Source of the DNA: Bacteroidota bacterium
Lineage (GTDB): Bacteria; Bacteroidota; Rhodothermia; Rhodothermales; UBA10348
Length of the DNA: 64,000 bases
Direction of reading: 5' to 3'
Assembly: GCA_029262775.1 (NCBI GenBank)
Contig: JAJCYR010000091.1
Coordinates: 62,001 to 126,000 of the forward strand
In this document: positions 42,618-52,500 of the stretch, piece by piece
Layout of the letters: every line of letters starts with the position of its first letter
Position numbering within the stretch: position 1 is the first letter of the stretch
Program-made: the position numbers and the translations under genes
Notes under the pieces: generated by a model
The model's database searches: none
What the model was told of the DNA's origin: nothing
What the model saw: the letters and a program-made list of their open reading frames with translations, nothing else

Positions 42618-44735
42618 CTACTCTTCATCCTCGACCGCCTCCGAGGCAATCTCCTCCTGAACATGCCGCGGCATGGGCTCATATCCAGTAAACTCGGATC
42701 GATGCAGCCCCCTACCCTGGGTCATGGACCTCAGCGAAGTGGAGTACCGATGGAGTTCGGCCTCCGGGGCATCGGCGATGACCTTCTGGAAGGGACCCTC
42801 GGTTTCGATACCCTGAATGCGTGCCCGACGCGTATTCAGGTCTCCCATGACATCTCCCGTGTACGCATCGGGAATCAGCACCTCGAGGTGGTGTACCGGC
42901 TCCAACATGACCGCGCGTGCCTGCCGGAACGCATCCCGGAAGCATACGCGGGCAGCCGACTTGAAGGCCGCCTCGTTCGAGTCGACGGGGTGCATACCGC
43001 CATCATGAACCACCACGCGGACATCGCCTACCGGGTAACCGGCCACGGGTCCGCGTTGGCAAGCCTCCATGACCCCTTTCTGGATGGCGCCGAAAAATCG
43101 CCGCATGTCGATGACACCGCCCACGATGGCATCTACAAAGTGGACGGTAGAACCCCAGGCGGTGGTCTCCGTGTGTTCGCCCCGGACCTTGATGTCATCT
43201 GGCGGCACGAAGTCCCCATTGAGGGGCTCGACCAGCATGGAAATGTCCGCGAACTGCCCGGCTCCTCCGGTCTGCTTCTTGTGACGATATTTCGCACGGG
43301 CCTGCTGCTGAATAGTCTCCCTGTAGGCCACCTTGGGGCGGATGAATTCCACTTCCACGCTGAACCGGTTCTTCAGCCTGTATTTTGCTATTTCCAGATG
43401 CATTTCTCCCTGCCCACTCAAGACGAGCTGGCTCAGAAGTTGGTCGTGGATTATCTGTAGCGACGGGTCTTCCTCGTGCAACTGGTGCAACCCGGCCGCC
43501 AGCCTGTCTTCCTCGCCCTCCTTGACCGTCACCACGGCCGCTGAATATCTCGGCGAGGGGATTTCGAAAGGCTCCATGACCGCACTGCTTCCTTTCAGAT
43601 GCAGGGTATTGTTCGTGTGCGTGTTCTTGAGCTTGACCAGCGCCCCGAGGTCTCCGGCATACATCCGCTCCACCGGATCCCGGTCGTGGCCGTTGATGGT
43701 GAAGATTTGCCCGAGCCGCTCGGTCACGCCCGTCGCGGCGTTTACCAGATCCATCCCGGTCTCGAGAGTTCCGGAGTAAATCCGGAAAAACGAGTAGTCG
43801 CCGACATGGGCTTCCGACATCGTATGATAAATGAGCGCGATGGGTTCTCCCGCCGAGTCCGGCATAATGGCTCCGCCACTGGCCAGCGGAGCTGGCGGCA
43901 TCTGGTTGGGAGTGGGGCACACGTTTCCGACGAATTCCATCAGGCGCGAAACTCCGATGTTCTTCGTGGCACTGGTCAGGAATATGGGAAACAACTGGTG
44001 CCGGATCATGGCCTCCCGCAAACCCACCCGCATTTCCTCCTCCGTCAGCGTTCCCTTCTCGAAATACAGGTCCATCAGGCTCTCATCATTCTCCGCAATG
44101 TTTTCCACCAACTCGTTGTGGAGCTGCTCCGCCTCGTCCGCGAACGCATCATCAATGGCGGACAACGTCATCTTCCCCTGGTCATCGAACAGGATCTGCT
44201 TCATGATCAATACATCGATGATGGATCGGCTACCGGATCCCCCCGGGATCTGGACCACAGTAGCCCCGCGACCAAATCGATCTTTGATCTGCCCTATGAC
44301 GTCCCGAAAGCTCACATCGGGCTTGTCCAGATGATTGATCACAAACATGGAGGGCGTGTTCTGCCGTACAGCGGAGCGCCAGGCGAGCTCCGTACCCACC
44401 TGTACACCTTCCCCAGCATTGATCACAAAAAGGGCGGAGTCTGTGACATGAAGAGAAGCGGCAACCTCACTCACGAAATCCGGGTACCCCGGCGTGTCCA
44501 TCACATTGATTTTTTTACCCAGGTACTCGACATGCAGGAATGAGGCGAACACCGACATGCCGCGTTCCTTCTCGCTTGCATGATAGTCGCTGATCGTGGT
44601 CCCCTCCTCTATACTGCCCATGCGCTTCAACGCACCGGCGGCATACAGCATGGATTCGGCGAGCATGGTCTTTCCACTGCCCTGGTGCCCCACAAGGGCC
44701 ACGTTTCTGATGTGATCTGCATCATATACTTTCAT
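42618..44735 (-). CDS. Elongation factor G-like GTPase (EF-G paralogue)
   Basis: 705 residues from ATG 44735. GTPase motifs: VGHQGSGKT (16-23), DTPGYPDF, but the base-specific NKxD reads NHLD. Domains II-V follow, with LSGQGEMHLEIAKYRL and the C-terminal YPVGDVRVVVHDGGMHPVDSNEAAF and VLIPDAYTGDVMGDLNTRRA that are conserved in EF-G. It is an EF-G-like paralogue rather than the main fusA (which usually sits near rpsL/rpsG). A ribosome-recycling or specialised translocation role is possible. A sigma-70-like promoter lies upstream at 44779-44806. Confidence 0.87.
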   Translation of the reverse strand: MKVYDADHIRNVALVGHQGSGKTMLAESMLYAAGALKRMGSIEEGTTISDYHASEKERGMSVFASFLHVEYLGKKINVMDTPGYPDFVSEVAASLHVTDSALFVINAGEGVQVGTELAWRSAVRQNTPSMFVINHLDKPDVSFRDVIGQIKDRFGRGATVVQIPGGSGSRSIIDVLIMKQILFDDQGKMTLSAIDDAFADEAEQLHNELVENIAENDESLMDLYFEKGTLTEEEMRVGLREAMIRHQLFPIFLTSATKNIGVSRLMEFVGNVCPTPNQMPPAPLASGGAIMPDSAGEPIALIYHTMSEAHVGDYSFFRIYSGTLETGMDLVNAATGVTERLGQIFTINGHDRDPVERMYAGDLGALVKLKNTHTNNTLHLKGSSAVMEPFEIPSPRYSAAVVTVKEGEEDRLAAGLHQLHEEDPSLQIIHDQLLSQLVLSGQGEMHLEIAKYRLKNRFSVEVEFIRPKVAYRETIQQQARAKYRHKKQTGGAGQFADISMLVEPLNGDFVPPDDIKVRGEHTETTAWGSTVHFVDAIVGGVIDMRRFFGAIQKGVMEACQRGPVAGYPVGDVRVVVHDGGMHPVDSNEAAFKSAARVCFRDAFRQARAVMLEPVHHLEVLIPDAYTGDVMGDLNTRRARIQGIETEGPFQKVIADAPEAELHRYSTSLRSMTQGRGLHRSEFTGYEPMPRHVQEEIASEAVEDEE

Positions 44736-44778
44736 AATCACCTGACGGTCTGATTGGCGATCCGGTTTGCGGGCTGAT

Positions 44779-44806
44779 AAAATACGCGCACTCTCCATTA
44801 AGTCAA
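44779..44806 (-). promoter_or_regulatory. Sigma-70-like promoter of the EF-G-like gene
   Basis: On the minus strand TTGACT (44806-44801) and TATTTT (44784-44779) are 16 bp apart, about 45 bp before the ATG at 44735. Both elements closely match the sigma-70 consensus. Confidence 0.5.
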
Positions 44807-44887
44807 CTCTGGAGCGCCTCACATGCACTGTAGGGGTTTCTCCGACTTGGGAACCTGGGGGGCCAGGTAAGGATTTGGAGACGGCTC

Positions 44888-45577
44888 ATGTTTCTTTCCA
44901 TTGACACATCCCGGGACGCCTGCTCCGTGGCGCTTCTTGACGGCCAGCACGTCGAGGAGCGCAGATCGGACGCAACGCGCTCACACGCAAAGCTGGTCGC
45001 ACCTTTTGCTGCAGAATTGCTGGGCCGCATGGAAAGGGGGCGCGTGGACGGAATCGTTGTTGTCGCCGGCCCTGGCTCCTATACGGGACTCCGGATCGGA
45101 CTGGCATCGGCCAAAGGCCTGTGCCTGGCGCTCAGTGTACCGCTGTACGCGGTTTCCACGCTCGAAGTAATGGCGTTCGCCGCCTGGAGCAGCAGGCCGC
45201 CTGGTCAGTTTTCGGTCGATACAGCGGTCACGATCGTACCCCGCTTTCCTGCCCGTAAGGGCGAGTGGTACATGGGCGCATACCAGATGGTTTCAGACAA
45301 AACCGGTGCGCTGGCTTGGCCCGAGAGCGTTGGACCCGATGCGGTAGTCCCCGATGCGGACGTTGTATCCTGGCTGTCTCGTCATCTCGGATCACGAACC
45401 CTGCTTGAAACGCAGGCTGGCGCAACCGCCACATGGGCGGCCCGACTCGTGCAGAAAAATCCTCATGCGTACCTTCAGGAAGAAGCATCCACGTTCGAGC
45501 CGTATTATCTGAAAGACGTGGCAGCACGCCCGCGCACCGGCAGTATTTTTGACAGGCTGCCGTTTGGCGGTTCCTGA
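44888..45577 (+). CDS. tsaB: tRNA threonylcarbamoyladenosine biosynthesis protein TsaB
   Basis: 229 residues. The actin-like N-terminus has FLSIDTSRDACSVAL and, around residues 59-72, VVAGPGSYTGLRIGLASAKGL, the TsaB hallmark. The C-terminus ends in a Pro/Tyr-containing FEPYYLKD motif. With TsaD and TsaE it makes t6A37 in ANN-decoding tRNAs. Codon pattern and position fit the neighbours. It is followed 24 bp later by accD on the same strand. The perfect palindrome begins six bases before its last base, at 45571. Confidence 0.93.
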   Translation: MFLSIDTSRDACSVALLDGQHVEERRSDATRSHAKLVAPFAAELLGRMERGRVDGIVVVAGPGSYTGLRIGLASAKGLCLALSVPLYAVSTLEVMAFAAWSSRPPGQFSVDTAVTIVPRFPARKGEWYMGAYQMVSDKTGALAWPESVGPDAVVPDADVVSWLSRHLGSRTLLETQAGATATWAARLVQKNPHAYLQEEASTFEPYYLKDVAARPRTGSIFDRLPFGGS

Positions 45578-45601
45578 GAACACGATCATCTACGAGGTCA
45601 T

Positions 45602-46447
45602 ATGTCCTGGTTCATTCGAAAATCGGCCGGTATCAAGACCAAAACCAGCCAGCAGATCGAGGTCCCCGACGGCCAATGGGTCAAATGCTCGGGTTGCTCG
45701 GAAACCATGAACCGCCGCGAGATTGAACGAAATCACCGCGTCTGCCCCAAGTGCACGTACCACTTCAAAATGTCCAGCCTTGGCTATTTTGACCTGTTGT
45801 TTGATGACCAGGAGTACGAACTGTTCGATCAGAACCTGACACCCACCGACCCCCTCCTCTTCACCGACAGAAAAAAGTACGCAGATCGCCTGACGCAGAC
45901 GCGGGAAAAGACCGGTCTCATCGACGCCGCACGCGCCGCGGCAGGAAAAATCCATGGCCACCAGACATCCGTTGCTGCCATGGATTTCGGATTCATCGGT
46001 GGCAGCATGGGGTCGGTCGTTGGGGAGATCATTACCCGCACCATCAAACGGGGTTACGAAAACAAGTGGCCCGTACTCGTCATCAGTCAGAGTGGAGGTG
46101 CCCGTATGATGGAAGGAGCGCTTTCGCTCATGCAGATGGCCAAGACAAGTGCACATCTGGCGAAACTCGACGACGCGGGCCTGCCCTTCATCGTGCTGCT
46201 TACCAACCCGACAACCGGTGGCGTAACCGCTTCGTTTGCCATGCTGGGTGACCTGCATCTGGCCGAGCCTGGAGCCCTCATCGGTTTCGCAGGTCCCCGC
46301 GTCATTCGCGAAACCATGGGGCAGGACCTCCCTGCTGGGTTTCAGACCTCTGAATTCCTGGTCGAAAAGGGGTTCATCGACCGGATTGTAGATAGACGCT
46401 CGCTCAGGGACGAACTGGGGCACCTGCTGGATATGGTACGGGCCTGA
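45602..46447 (+). CDS. accD: Acetyl-CoA carboxylase carboxyltransferase subunit beta AccD
   Basis: 281 residues. A four-cysteine zinc ribbon sits at Cys29, Cys32, Cys48 and Cys51, then the crotonase-like core with GSMGSVVGEIITR, ISQSGGARMMEGALSLMQM, FIVLLTNPTTGGVTASFAMLGD and GFAGPRVIRETM. With AccA it transfers carboxyl from carboxybiotin to acetyl-CoA in fatty-acid synthesis. accA is not in the window, which is normal. The gene is the left-arm copy; an identical mirror copy lies at 63124-63969. Confidence 0.93.
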   Translation: MSWFIRKSAGIKTKTSQQIEVPDGQWVKCSGCSETMNRREIERNHRVCPKCTYHFKMSSLGYFDLLFDDQEYELFDQNLTPTDPLLFTDRKKYADRLTQTREKTGLIDAARAAAGKIHGHQTSVAAMDFGFIGGSMGSVVGEIITRTIKRGYENKWPVLVISQSGGARMMEGALSLMQMAKTSAHLAKLDDAGLPFIVLLTNPTTGGVTASFAMLGDLHLAEPGALIGFAGPRVIRETMGQDLPAGFQTSEFLVEKGFIDRIVDRRSLRDELGHLLDMVRA

Positions 46448-46819
46448 ATAGAGGACTGTCAGAAATAGTTGCTGGAGTGGCACATAAAAAGCGAGACCTC
46501 CGGTGCACCCACTTCACCGGAGGTCTCTTTGCAGCTACCGTTGTGGTTTACCCTTCTCAGAGATGCCACAGTAGCTCACCCGTCAATAGGATGAACATGT
46601 GCCGGGATTTGTTACGGGCTCCAGCAGAAAAATTGCCGTATCGGATCTGAATGGTTACCGGGTTGGGCTGAGCCGTGCCCTGCTCGTGCTGAATGGTCCA
46701 ACTTTGTGGCCAGGCTGCCGGTTACCAACACGAGTCACGCCCGGATCGGCGCGGTTCAGCATTACTTAAATCACGGGTGGCGATTGTCGATACCGGAGAC
46801 AGAAACCAACAACGCTCCC
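46448..46819 (+). other. Non-coding gap between accD and SpoIID-like gene
   Basis: 372 bp with a strong bidirectional terminator hairpin at 46493-46530. No coding sequence or known RNA is visible in the remainder. An in-frame 38-codon extension of the SpoIID frame reaches up to 46706 but lacks a conserved start. Confidence 0.6.
46493..46530. terminator. Bidirectional terminator after accD
   Basis: A 13-bp perfect stem (GAGACCTCCGGTG at 46493-46505 with its complement at 46515-46527) and 9-nt loop. The plus-strand tail has only three T; the minus-strand tail (CTTTTTATG) is better, so it can serve both directions. Confidence 0.82.
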
Positions 46820-48187
46820 ATGCCAGCACTGCGCTCCACGTCCTCCCCTTTCCGGCCGACCCTTCTGGTCCTGATGCTCATCGCTGCTCAGCTTTCGGTG
46901 CTGTCCGGACCGCTTCATGCACAGGTGACAGATCAAACACACGTACGTGTGGTGCTCTCACAGGAAACAGGCGCTACGCGTGTTATGGTACCTCCGACCG
47001 GCGCCGTGCTCGTCAACATGGACACGGGCGAAGGCACTCGCCTTCCGTCTGGAGCCACCCTCACGACCACGAGCAGCGGGAAGGATCTCCACGTTACTTG
47101 GGGCCGGGAGTCGGTTCGCGGCCGCTCGTTCACGCTCACGACGGAGCCAGGACAGGCCTTTCGAGTGGGTGTCAACACCTACACCGGCTCACTGGATATC
47201 CGGATACACCCACAAACAGGACGCTCCGGGATTACCAACATCGTCCCAGTGGAGGAGTATGTGGCCGCGGTCGTTTCTGCTGAATATGGCCTCAACGACA
47301 CAGAGGGTGCGCGTGCCATGGCCATCGTGGCCAGGACCTACGCGCTGGCTGTGATGCAATCTGGCAGAGTTTTGCAGGACGATGAGCGCAGCCAGGTGTA
47401 CCGGGGACAGTCGTCCATTACGCCCGCAGCACGCAAGGCGGCCAACGACACAGCAGGCTACGTGCTCATGCACGACGACGAACTGGTTGAGGCGGTTTAT
47501 TCGTCCTCAAATGGTGGATATACGGCCAGCAACACCAGTGTCTGGGATACGCCTTCCCGGCCCTATTTGGCGGCCCGGAAAGATCCTTTCGACGCCGTAT
47601 CTCCGAACTCCGAATGGAAGTTCGATGTGGACAAAAAGGTATTGCACGATCTGTTGTCCCAGCGCTACGGAGCGACCATACAGGAAGTTCGTGTGCTCGA
47701 CACGGCTCGGGACGGACGGGTGCGGAGCGTCGAACTCCGAGCCAGGGGAGCGGGAGACCGTGTAATCAGCGGCACCGCGTTCCGTGCGGTTCTGGCGTCT
47801 GCCTACGGCCCGAAATCGGCACGCAGTACATTTTTTTCTCTCGATGACCGGGGACGGACGTACCGTCTTGATGGCCGGGGTTTCGGCCATGGCGTAGGCC
47901 TCAGCCAGTGGGGTGCCCACGGGCGTGCCCTTGACGGGCAAACCCACCAGGACATTCTGGCGTTCTATTACCCGGGAAGTCGACTGGTCCGGATCTCTAC
48001 GGACTCGGTTTTGGCAGAACCGGCTCTTGCCGCTCTGCCGGCCCCTGGCGCGCCTTCACAACCGGTATCGGACGGAAAACCGGTTACTCAAGAAAAAAAA
48101 TCAGGCCGTGTCCTGGATGCCCATTCGGCATGGGGTCGTACTACAGATCGTGACGCGGGTAGTACAGACCGCCGCGTCGGTTGGTAA
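46820..48187 (+). CDS. SpoIID/LytB-domain exported protein
   Basis: 455 residues from ATG 46820, which starts a signal peptide (LLVLMLIAAQL, cleavage after LHAQ); an upstream ATG at 46706 adds a non-signal tail. The C-terminal half contains the SpoIID domain: VPVEEYVAAVVSAEYG, EGARAMAIVARTYALAV, FVDxS-like YSSSNGGYTAS, and GRGFGHGVGLSQWGAHGRA near the end. SpoIID enzymes are lytic transglycosylases on denuded glycan in sporulators; in non-sporulating bacteria the domain also processes cell-wall glycan. Identical mirror copy at 61384-62751. Confidence 0.86.
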   Translation: MPALRSTSSPFRPTLLVLMLIAAQLSVLSGPLHAQVTDQTHVRVVLSQETGATRVMVPPTGAVLVNMDTGEGTRLPSGATLTTTSSGKDLHVTWGRESVRGRSFTLTTEPGQAFRVGVNTYTGSLDIRIHPQTGRSGITNIVPVEEYVAAVVSAEYGLNDTEGARAMAIVARTYALAVMQSGRVLQDDERSQVYRGQSSITPAARKAANDTAGYVLMHDDELVEAVYSSSNGGYTASNTSVWDTPSRPYLAARKDPFDAVSPNSEWKFDVDKKVLHDLLSQRYGATIQEVRVLDTARDGRVRSVELRARGAGDRVISGTAFRAVLASAYGPKSARSTFFSLDDRGRTYRLDGRGFGHGVGLSQWGAHGRALDGQTHQDILAFYYPGSRLVRISTDSVLAEPALAALPAPGAPSQPVSDGKPVTQEKKSGRVLDAHSAWGRTTDRDAGSTDRRVGW

Positions 48188-48226
48188 ACGGCATCCCGGT
48201 CAGCTACAGCGCGATGCCCGGCAGTG

Positions 48227-49537
48227 TCAACTGACGCCATGTCCCTGCTCCCCGCGCCCAAAGGATGCGCGGAGCGGAATGAATGCAGTGACCAAAAAAC
48301 CGGGGATCGTAGCCAGCAACACGTACACGAAGAAGAGGTTGTAGCCCAACGTTTCCTGTACCCAGCCAGATACCATGCCGGGGAGCATCATGCCAAGTGC
48401 CATGAAGCCGGTACATAGCGCGAAGTGTGCTGTCTTATGGGGCCCATCCGCCACATAAATCATGTACATCATGTAGGCGGTAAACCCGAACCCGTAGCCG
48501 AACTGCTCCACGGCCACGGCCGCATTGACCACGAGGAGCGATGCTGGCACGGACCACGACAGGAAAATGTACACGGCATTGGGCACGTTGATGGCAACGG
48601 CCATCCACCAGAGCCAGTATTTGAGCCCCTTCCGCGCCACCACAATCCCACCCAGAATACCTCCGAACGTCAGCGCCAGCACGCCCACCGTCCCGTACAC
48701 AAATCCGACCTGGGCGGTCGAGAGCGCCAGCCCGCCCGCATCCACCGGATCCAGAAGGAACGGAGCGGCCATCTTGGCCAGTTGGGCCTCGGCAAAGCGG
48801 TATAGCAGCAGAAACGCGAGGATGACTCCGATTTTGGGTTTCCTGAAAAACGACACGAAGGTCGCCATGAATTCGGAAAGGATGGCAGCGCCCGATGCCT
48901 GGGCTGTGGGACCGTCCAGAGCCGGTCTGGGCAGCAGGAACCGGTGCCAGGCCATGAGAAGCAGAAAGCCTGCGGCCACGATGCCAAATGTGGTTGCCCA
49001 GGCCGCCTGAACCGATTCCTGGCGGACTTCCAGCCAGCCCGCCAGCACCACCAGAAGCCCCTGCCCGGTGATCATGGCCAGCCGGTAGAACGTGGACCGG
49101 ATGCCGACGAACCACGACTGGTTTGCATCGTCCATGGCCAGCATGTAGAACCCATCGGCGGCAATGTCATGCGTCGCGCTGCTGAAGGCGACGAGCCAGA
49201 GGGCCGCCAGGGACCACTGGAAAAAGGCATCCATGGGAATCGTGAAGGCAACGCCGGCCAGCGCCGCGCCAACGAGCAGTTGCATGCCGGTGATCCAGGC
49301 GCGCTTCGTTCCAAAAAGGTCTACGATCGGGCTCCAGAGTGGCTTGATAACCCAGGGCAGGTAGAGCCAACTCGTGTAGAGCGCGATATCCGCGTTGGAA
49401 ATGTCCAGCCGCTTGTACATCACAACGGAGACCGTCATGACGAGCACATACGGGATGCCTTCTGCAAAGTAGAGCGATGGAATCCACGCCCACGCCTTTC
49501 GGCGCTCTTTAAGGGTCGATGCAGACGTCTCAGTCAT
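48227..49537 (-). CDS. AmpG-like MFS muropeptide permease
   Basis: 436 residues with about twelve membrane helices of the major facilitator superfamily. The start SLYFAEGIPYVLVMTVSVVMYK and WLYLPWVIKPLWSPIVD match the AmpG/PAT group, which imports anhydro-muropeptides or acetyl-CoA. Other features are a SSATHDIAADGFYMLAMDD segment and a C-terminal GMMLPGMVSGWVQE region. The next genes upstream on the same strand are an amidase-like lipoprotein and a GHL10 glycosidase, which supports cell-wall-fragment uptake. Mirror copy at 60034-61344. Confidence 0.82.
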   Translation of the reverse strand: MTETSASTLKERRKAWAWIPSLYFAEGIPYVLVMTVSVVMYKRLDISNADIALYTSWLYLPWVIKPLWSPIVDLFGTKRAWITGMQLLVGAALAGVAFTIPMDAFFQWSLAALWLVAFSSATHDIAADGFYMLAMDDANQSWFVGIRSTFYRLAMITGQGLLVVLAGWLEVRQESVQAAWATTFGIVAAGFLLLMAWHRFLLPRPALDGPTAQASGAAILSEFMATFVSFFRKPKIGVILAFLLLYRFAEAQLAKMAAPFLLDPVDAGGLALSTAQVGFVYGTVGVLALTFGGILGGIVVARKGLKYWLWWMAVAINVPNAVYIFLSWSVPASLLVVNAAVAVEQFGYGFGFTAYMMYMIYVADGPHKTAHFALCTGFMALGMMLPGMVSGWVQETLGYNLFFVYVLLATIPGFLVTAFIPLRASFGRGEQGHGVS

Positions 49538-49559
49538 GGCCGAGACTCATGGGTGTTGG

Positions 49560-52500
49560 TCATGGGTACAGATACGTCAAAAGAGTTTTCATGAGTTCGC
49601 GCCGCACATCCTCCCCGTGGACGGTCTCAAACGGAAACCCAAGCACCACGACGCCTTGTGGCCCCGAGCGTCCAATGGCTGCGCTCATGTTGTTGTCGGC
49701 GTAGCGCATGAGGGTCTCGGCGGCCTGCACGGGCTCAAGCGCATCGGGGCTTTCCACCCTGTACACTGTCTGACCGTACTCCGTATTGAATAGAACGCCG
49801 CCAGCCAATTCGGCTGCTCCACCTGCCGCCGTGGCGTCTCCCAGCGCGTCCGGCAGCAGGTTCACCCTTCCCCGTTCGGACGCATGATCGGTTCGCCATC
49901 GGAAGGAGAGCTCCTTCTCGGCCCAGTCGCGCGAAAGACTGTCGGCGCGGGGACCTGCACTGTCCGTCGCGACATGTGCCCCGGACAACAGCAGCGAGGA
50001 GCCCGCGTCCCGGGCCAACGACAGGGCCTCTCTCATGCCCGCTGGCAGCGCCTCGTACATGGTCGCACGATGCCCCGGGCCATCGGTCCGCTTCTCTTCC
50101 CCAAGCACCACGTTCACGACGTCAAATCGGTCCCGTCCGGCCGCAACAAGGGCACCTGCCCCGAAGTCCGATCCGAACTGCTCGTCACTCACCGTCGACA
50201 CGTTCCACCCGGCCGCCACTGCCGCACGCGCATGTACGGCGCCATAGTCGAACGTATTTCCCACCGTCGGTGTCGCTTCCCACGTGGCATAGCTGGCGCC
50301 GTGGCCCGGGGAATCGTCATCCCGCCATGGGGAATCGGGATCAAAATCGTACTGATGGCCCACAAACGCCGGATCCCAGCCGTCGGCTACCCCCTCATCC
50401 CGTGCGTAGCCGAACCCGCGAAATCCGTTTTCACTGAGAGATGCGGGCGCCGCGAGGCGGTCAAACGCCGAGACCACCAGCATGGACGGCGCATCCGGGC
50501 CTGCAAAGGCAGCCGAAACCTCTTCCGATGGGAGGCTCTCTCCCCCATCGTTCACGGCCGATACCCGAAAGCCGTATACCTCCCCGCGCTCAAGCGTTCT
50601 GAATACGGCTCTGCCGCCCTGAACCAGGCGCCCGTTGTCATATCCTCCGCTGGCCCGGCGCATGTAGACGACGTATGCTGAGGGAGCGGCTGTGGGCTCC
50701 AGTGGGTCCTCACGTCCCTGCCACGACAATTCAAGCGCTCCTTCCGTGGTCCAGACGGCAGACACATGATCCGGCGCAAGCGGGGCAATCACCGGCGTTT
50801 CTCCGTACTGACCCGCCAGGAAGCGAACCATGGCCTTGTACACCGAGCGCGCCACGTCGTGCCGGAACCGCGGATCGAGCGCGAAACGCATGTCGGCGAA
50901 ATTCTGATGCGAAAGCAGTTCGAGCAAAACACCGGGTACATTCGGCCGCACGGCCTCGCTGTAGTCCCGGTCCCAGATATCGCGCCGGGTCCAGGACGTA
51001 TCGTAGAGCGCCCGGATGTCATCCACAATCTGGGTCTGCATGATGTCTGCCAGGTCCCGGTTCGCAAAGCGGGACATGCCTCGAGGAAATGTTCGCTCAC
51101 CGAGCATGCCCGTCGAAGAGTAGATCATGAGCGTTCCAATGGTTGAGTCAGTCTGTGTGACCCCCGCATCGGTATGAAATGCCAGCGACAGGTCGACGGG
51201 TATGCCCAGACCACCGGCCAGCCTGTTCTTGTTGGGTCCATCGGGCCGGCCGCGCAGATAGTTCACCCATTCGGCCCGCCCCCGGTAGTCGTCCACATAG
51301 TCATTTGTCGACTCGGTCACGTTGTAGACCAGATCGGCGGGCATGCCGGCATACTGCATGTAATAGCGGGCACCCTCCGTGAAGCGCGGCCGGCCGCTCA
51401 CCTGTCCACCCCGCTCCACGTTGCCCATTCCGCCGCCGAACCGAACGGCATCGGCCGATATGCGTCTGCCCTCCTGGCCGCTCCGGTTGCTCAGCCGGAC
51501 GGCTCCGCGCCCGGCCGAAACGCCCGCATCAAACTGGAAGGTCCCCAGGTAGACCCAGGTGCCACCTCCCATGCGTTGATCCACACGGAACGCCGTCTCG
51601 CCCCCTGTATGGTGCACGACGTACTCCGCATCGGAGGCCGCGGCATCGAGCCGTGCCCACGACACATATACGGCATAGGCGCCCGCGCCGGGGATATTCG
51701 GGATCCAGGCAATTTCCGATGTCGGCTCACGGGTTGACTCCGCAACACGGTAGGTCCCCTGCTCAAACGGGTTCGTACCGGTCTGCCAACGGTCGCGGTG
51801 TGCGAAGCCACTGCTTCGGCCGGCCCCCCAGGTGGCATCCTTCGGCCCGACCTCCAGGTAGCGCGACAGGCTGTCGGAAGCACCATCGTTGTCTACAACG
51901 ACTTCGCGTGTCTGCATGTCGCGTTCCCGGGGCATGTACACGTGGGCACCCGCCCGCTCCAGCATGGGTGCCAGGTAGGGCACGACGATGGCAAAGGGCA
52001 GCAGGTCTTCGACGGTCTGGAACAGGCGCGCCCGTTGCCACTCCCACCGCTCCAGCCCCCCCTCCCAGTACCACCCGTGGCTGGGCCAGACGGCAATATG
52101 GCGCCCCCGGAGCGCACCGCTCCGCCACGGACTGTTCACCGGATCGACCAGCGTGCGCCGAGTATCGACGCTGGCTGGTCGCTTCGCTGCGTCGAGCGTC
52201 TCCGTGAAAAGGTTCGGAACGAGGCGGCCGAGCGGCGCGCCGAGGCTCAGCAGGTCGACGCTCCAGGAATCAAAATCGGCCGGAACGCCGCTGAGCACGG
52301 CCCGCTCGAACGCCTGCAGCGTGCTGTCCCGAAACGGAACCTGGGCGAAGGCCGCGTTGAAGTGCACCTCAAGACGCCGGGCCGCAGGATCAATAACCAA
52401 CGAATCCAGCCCGGCATTATCGTGACACCAGGAGCATTCCGTGAGCACCTGTCCGAGGTGCGATGTGAACCGGTCGTGGGGCGCGTCCGCCTCGCGCGTG

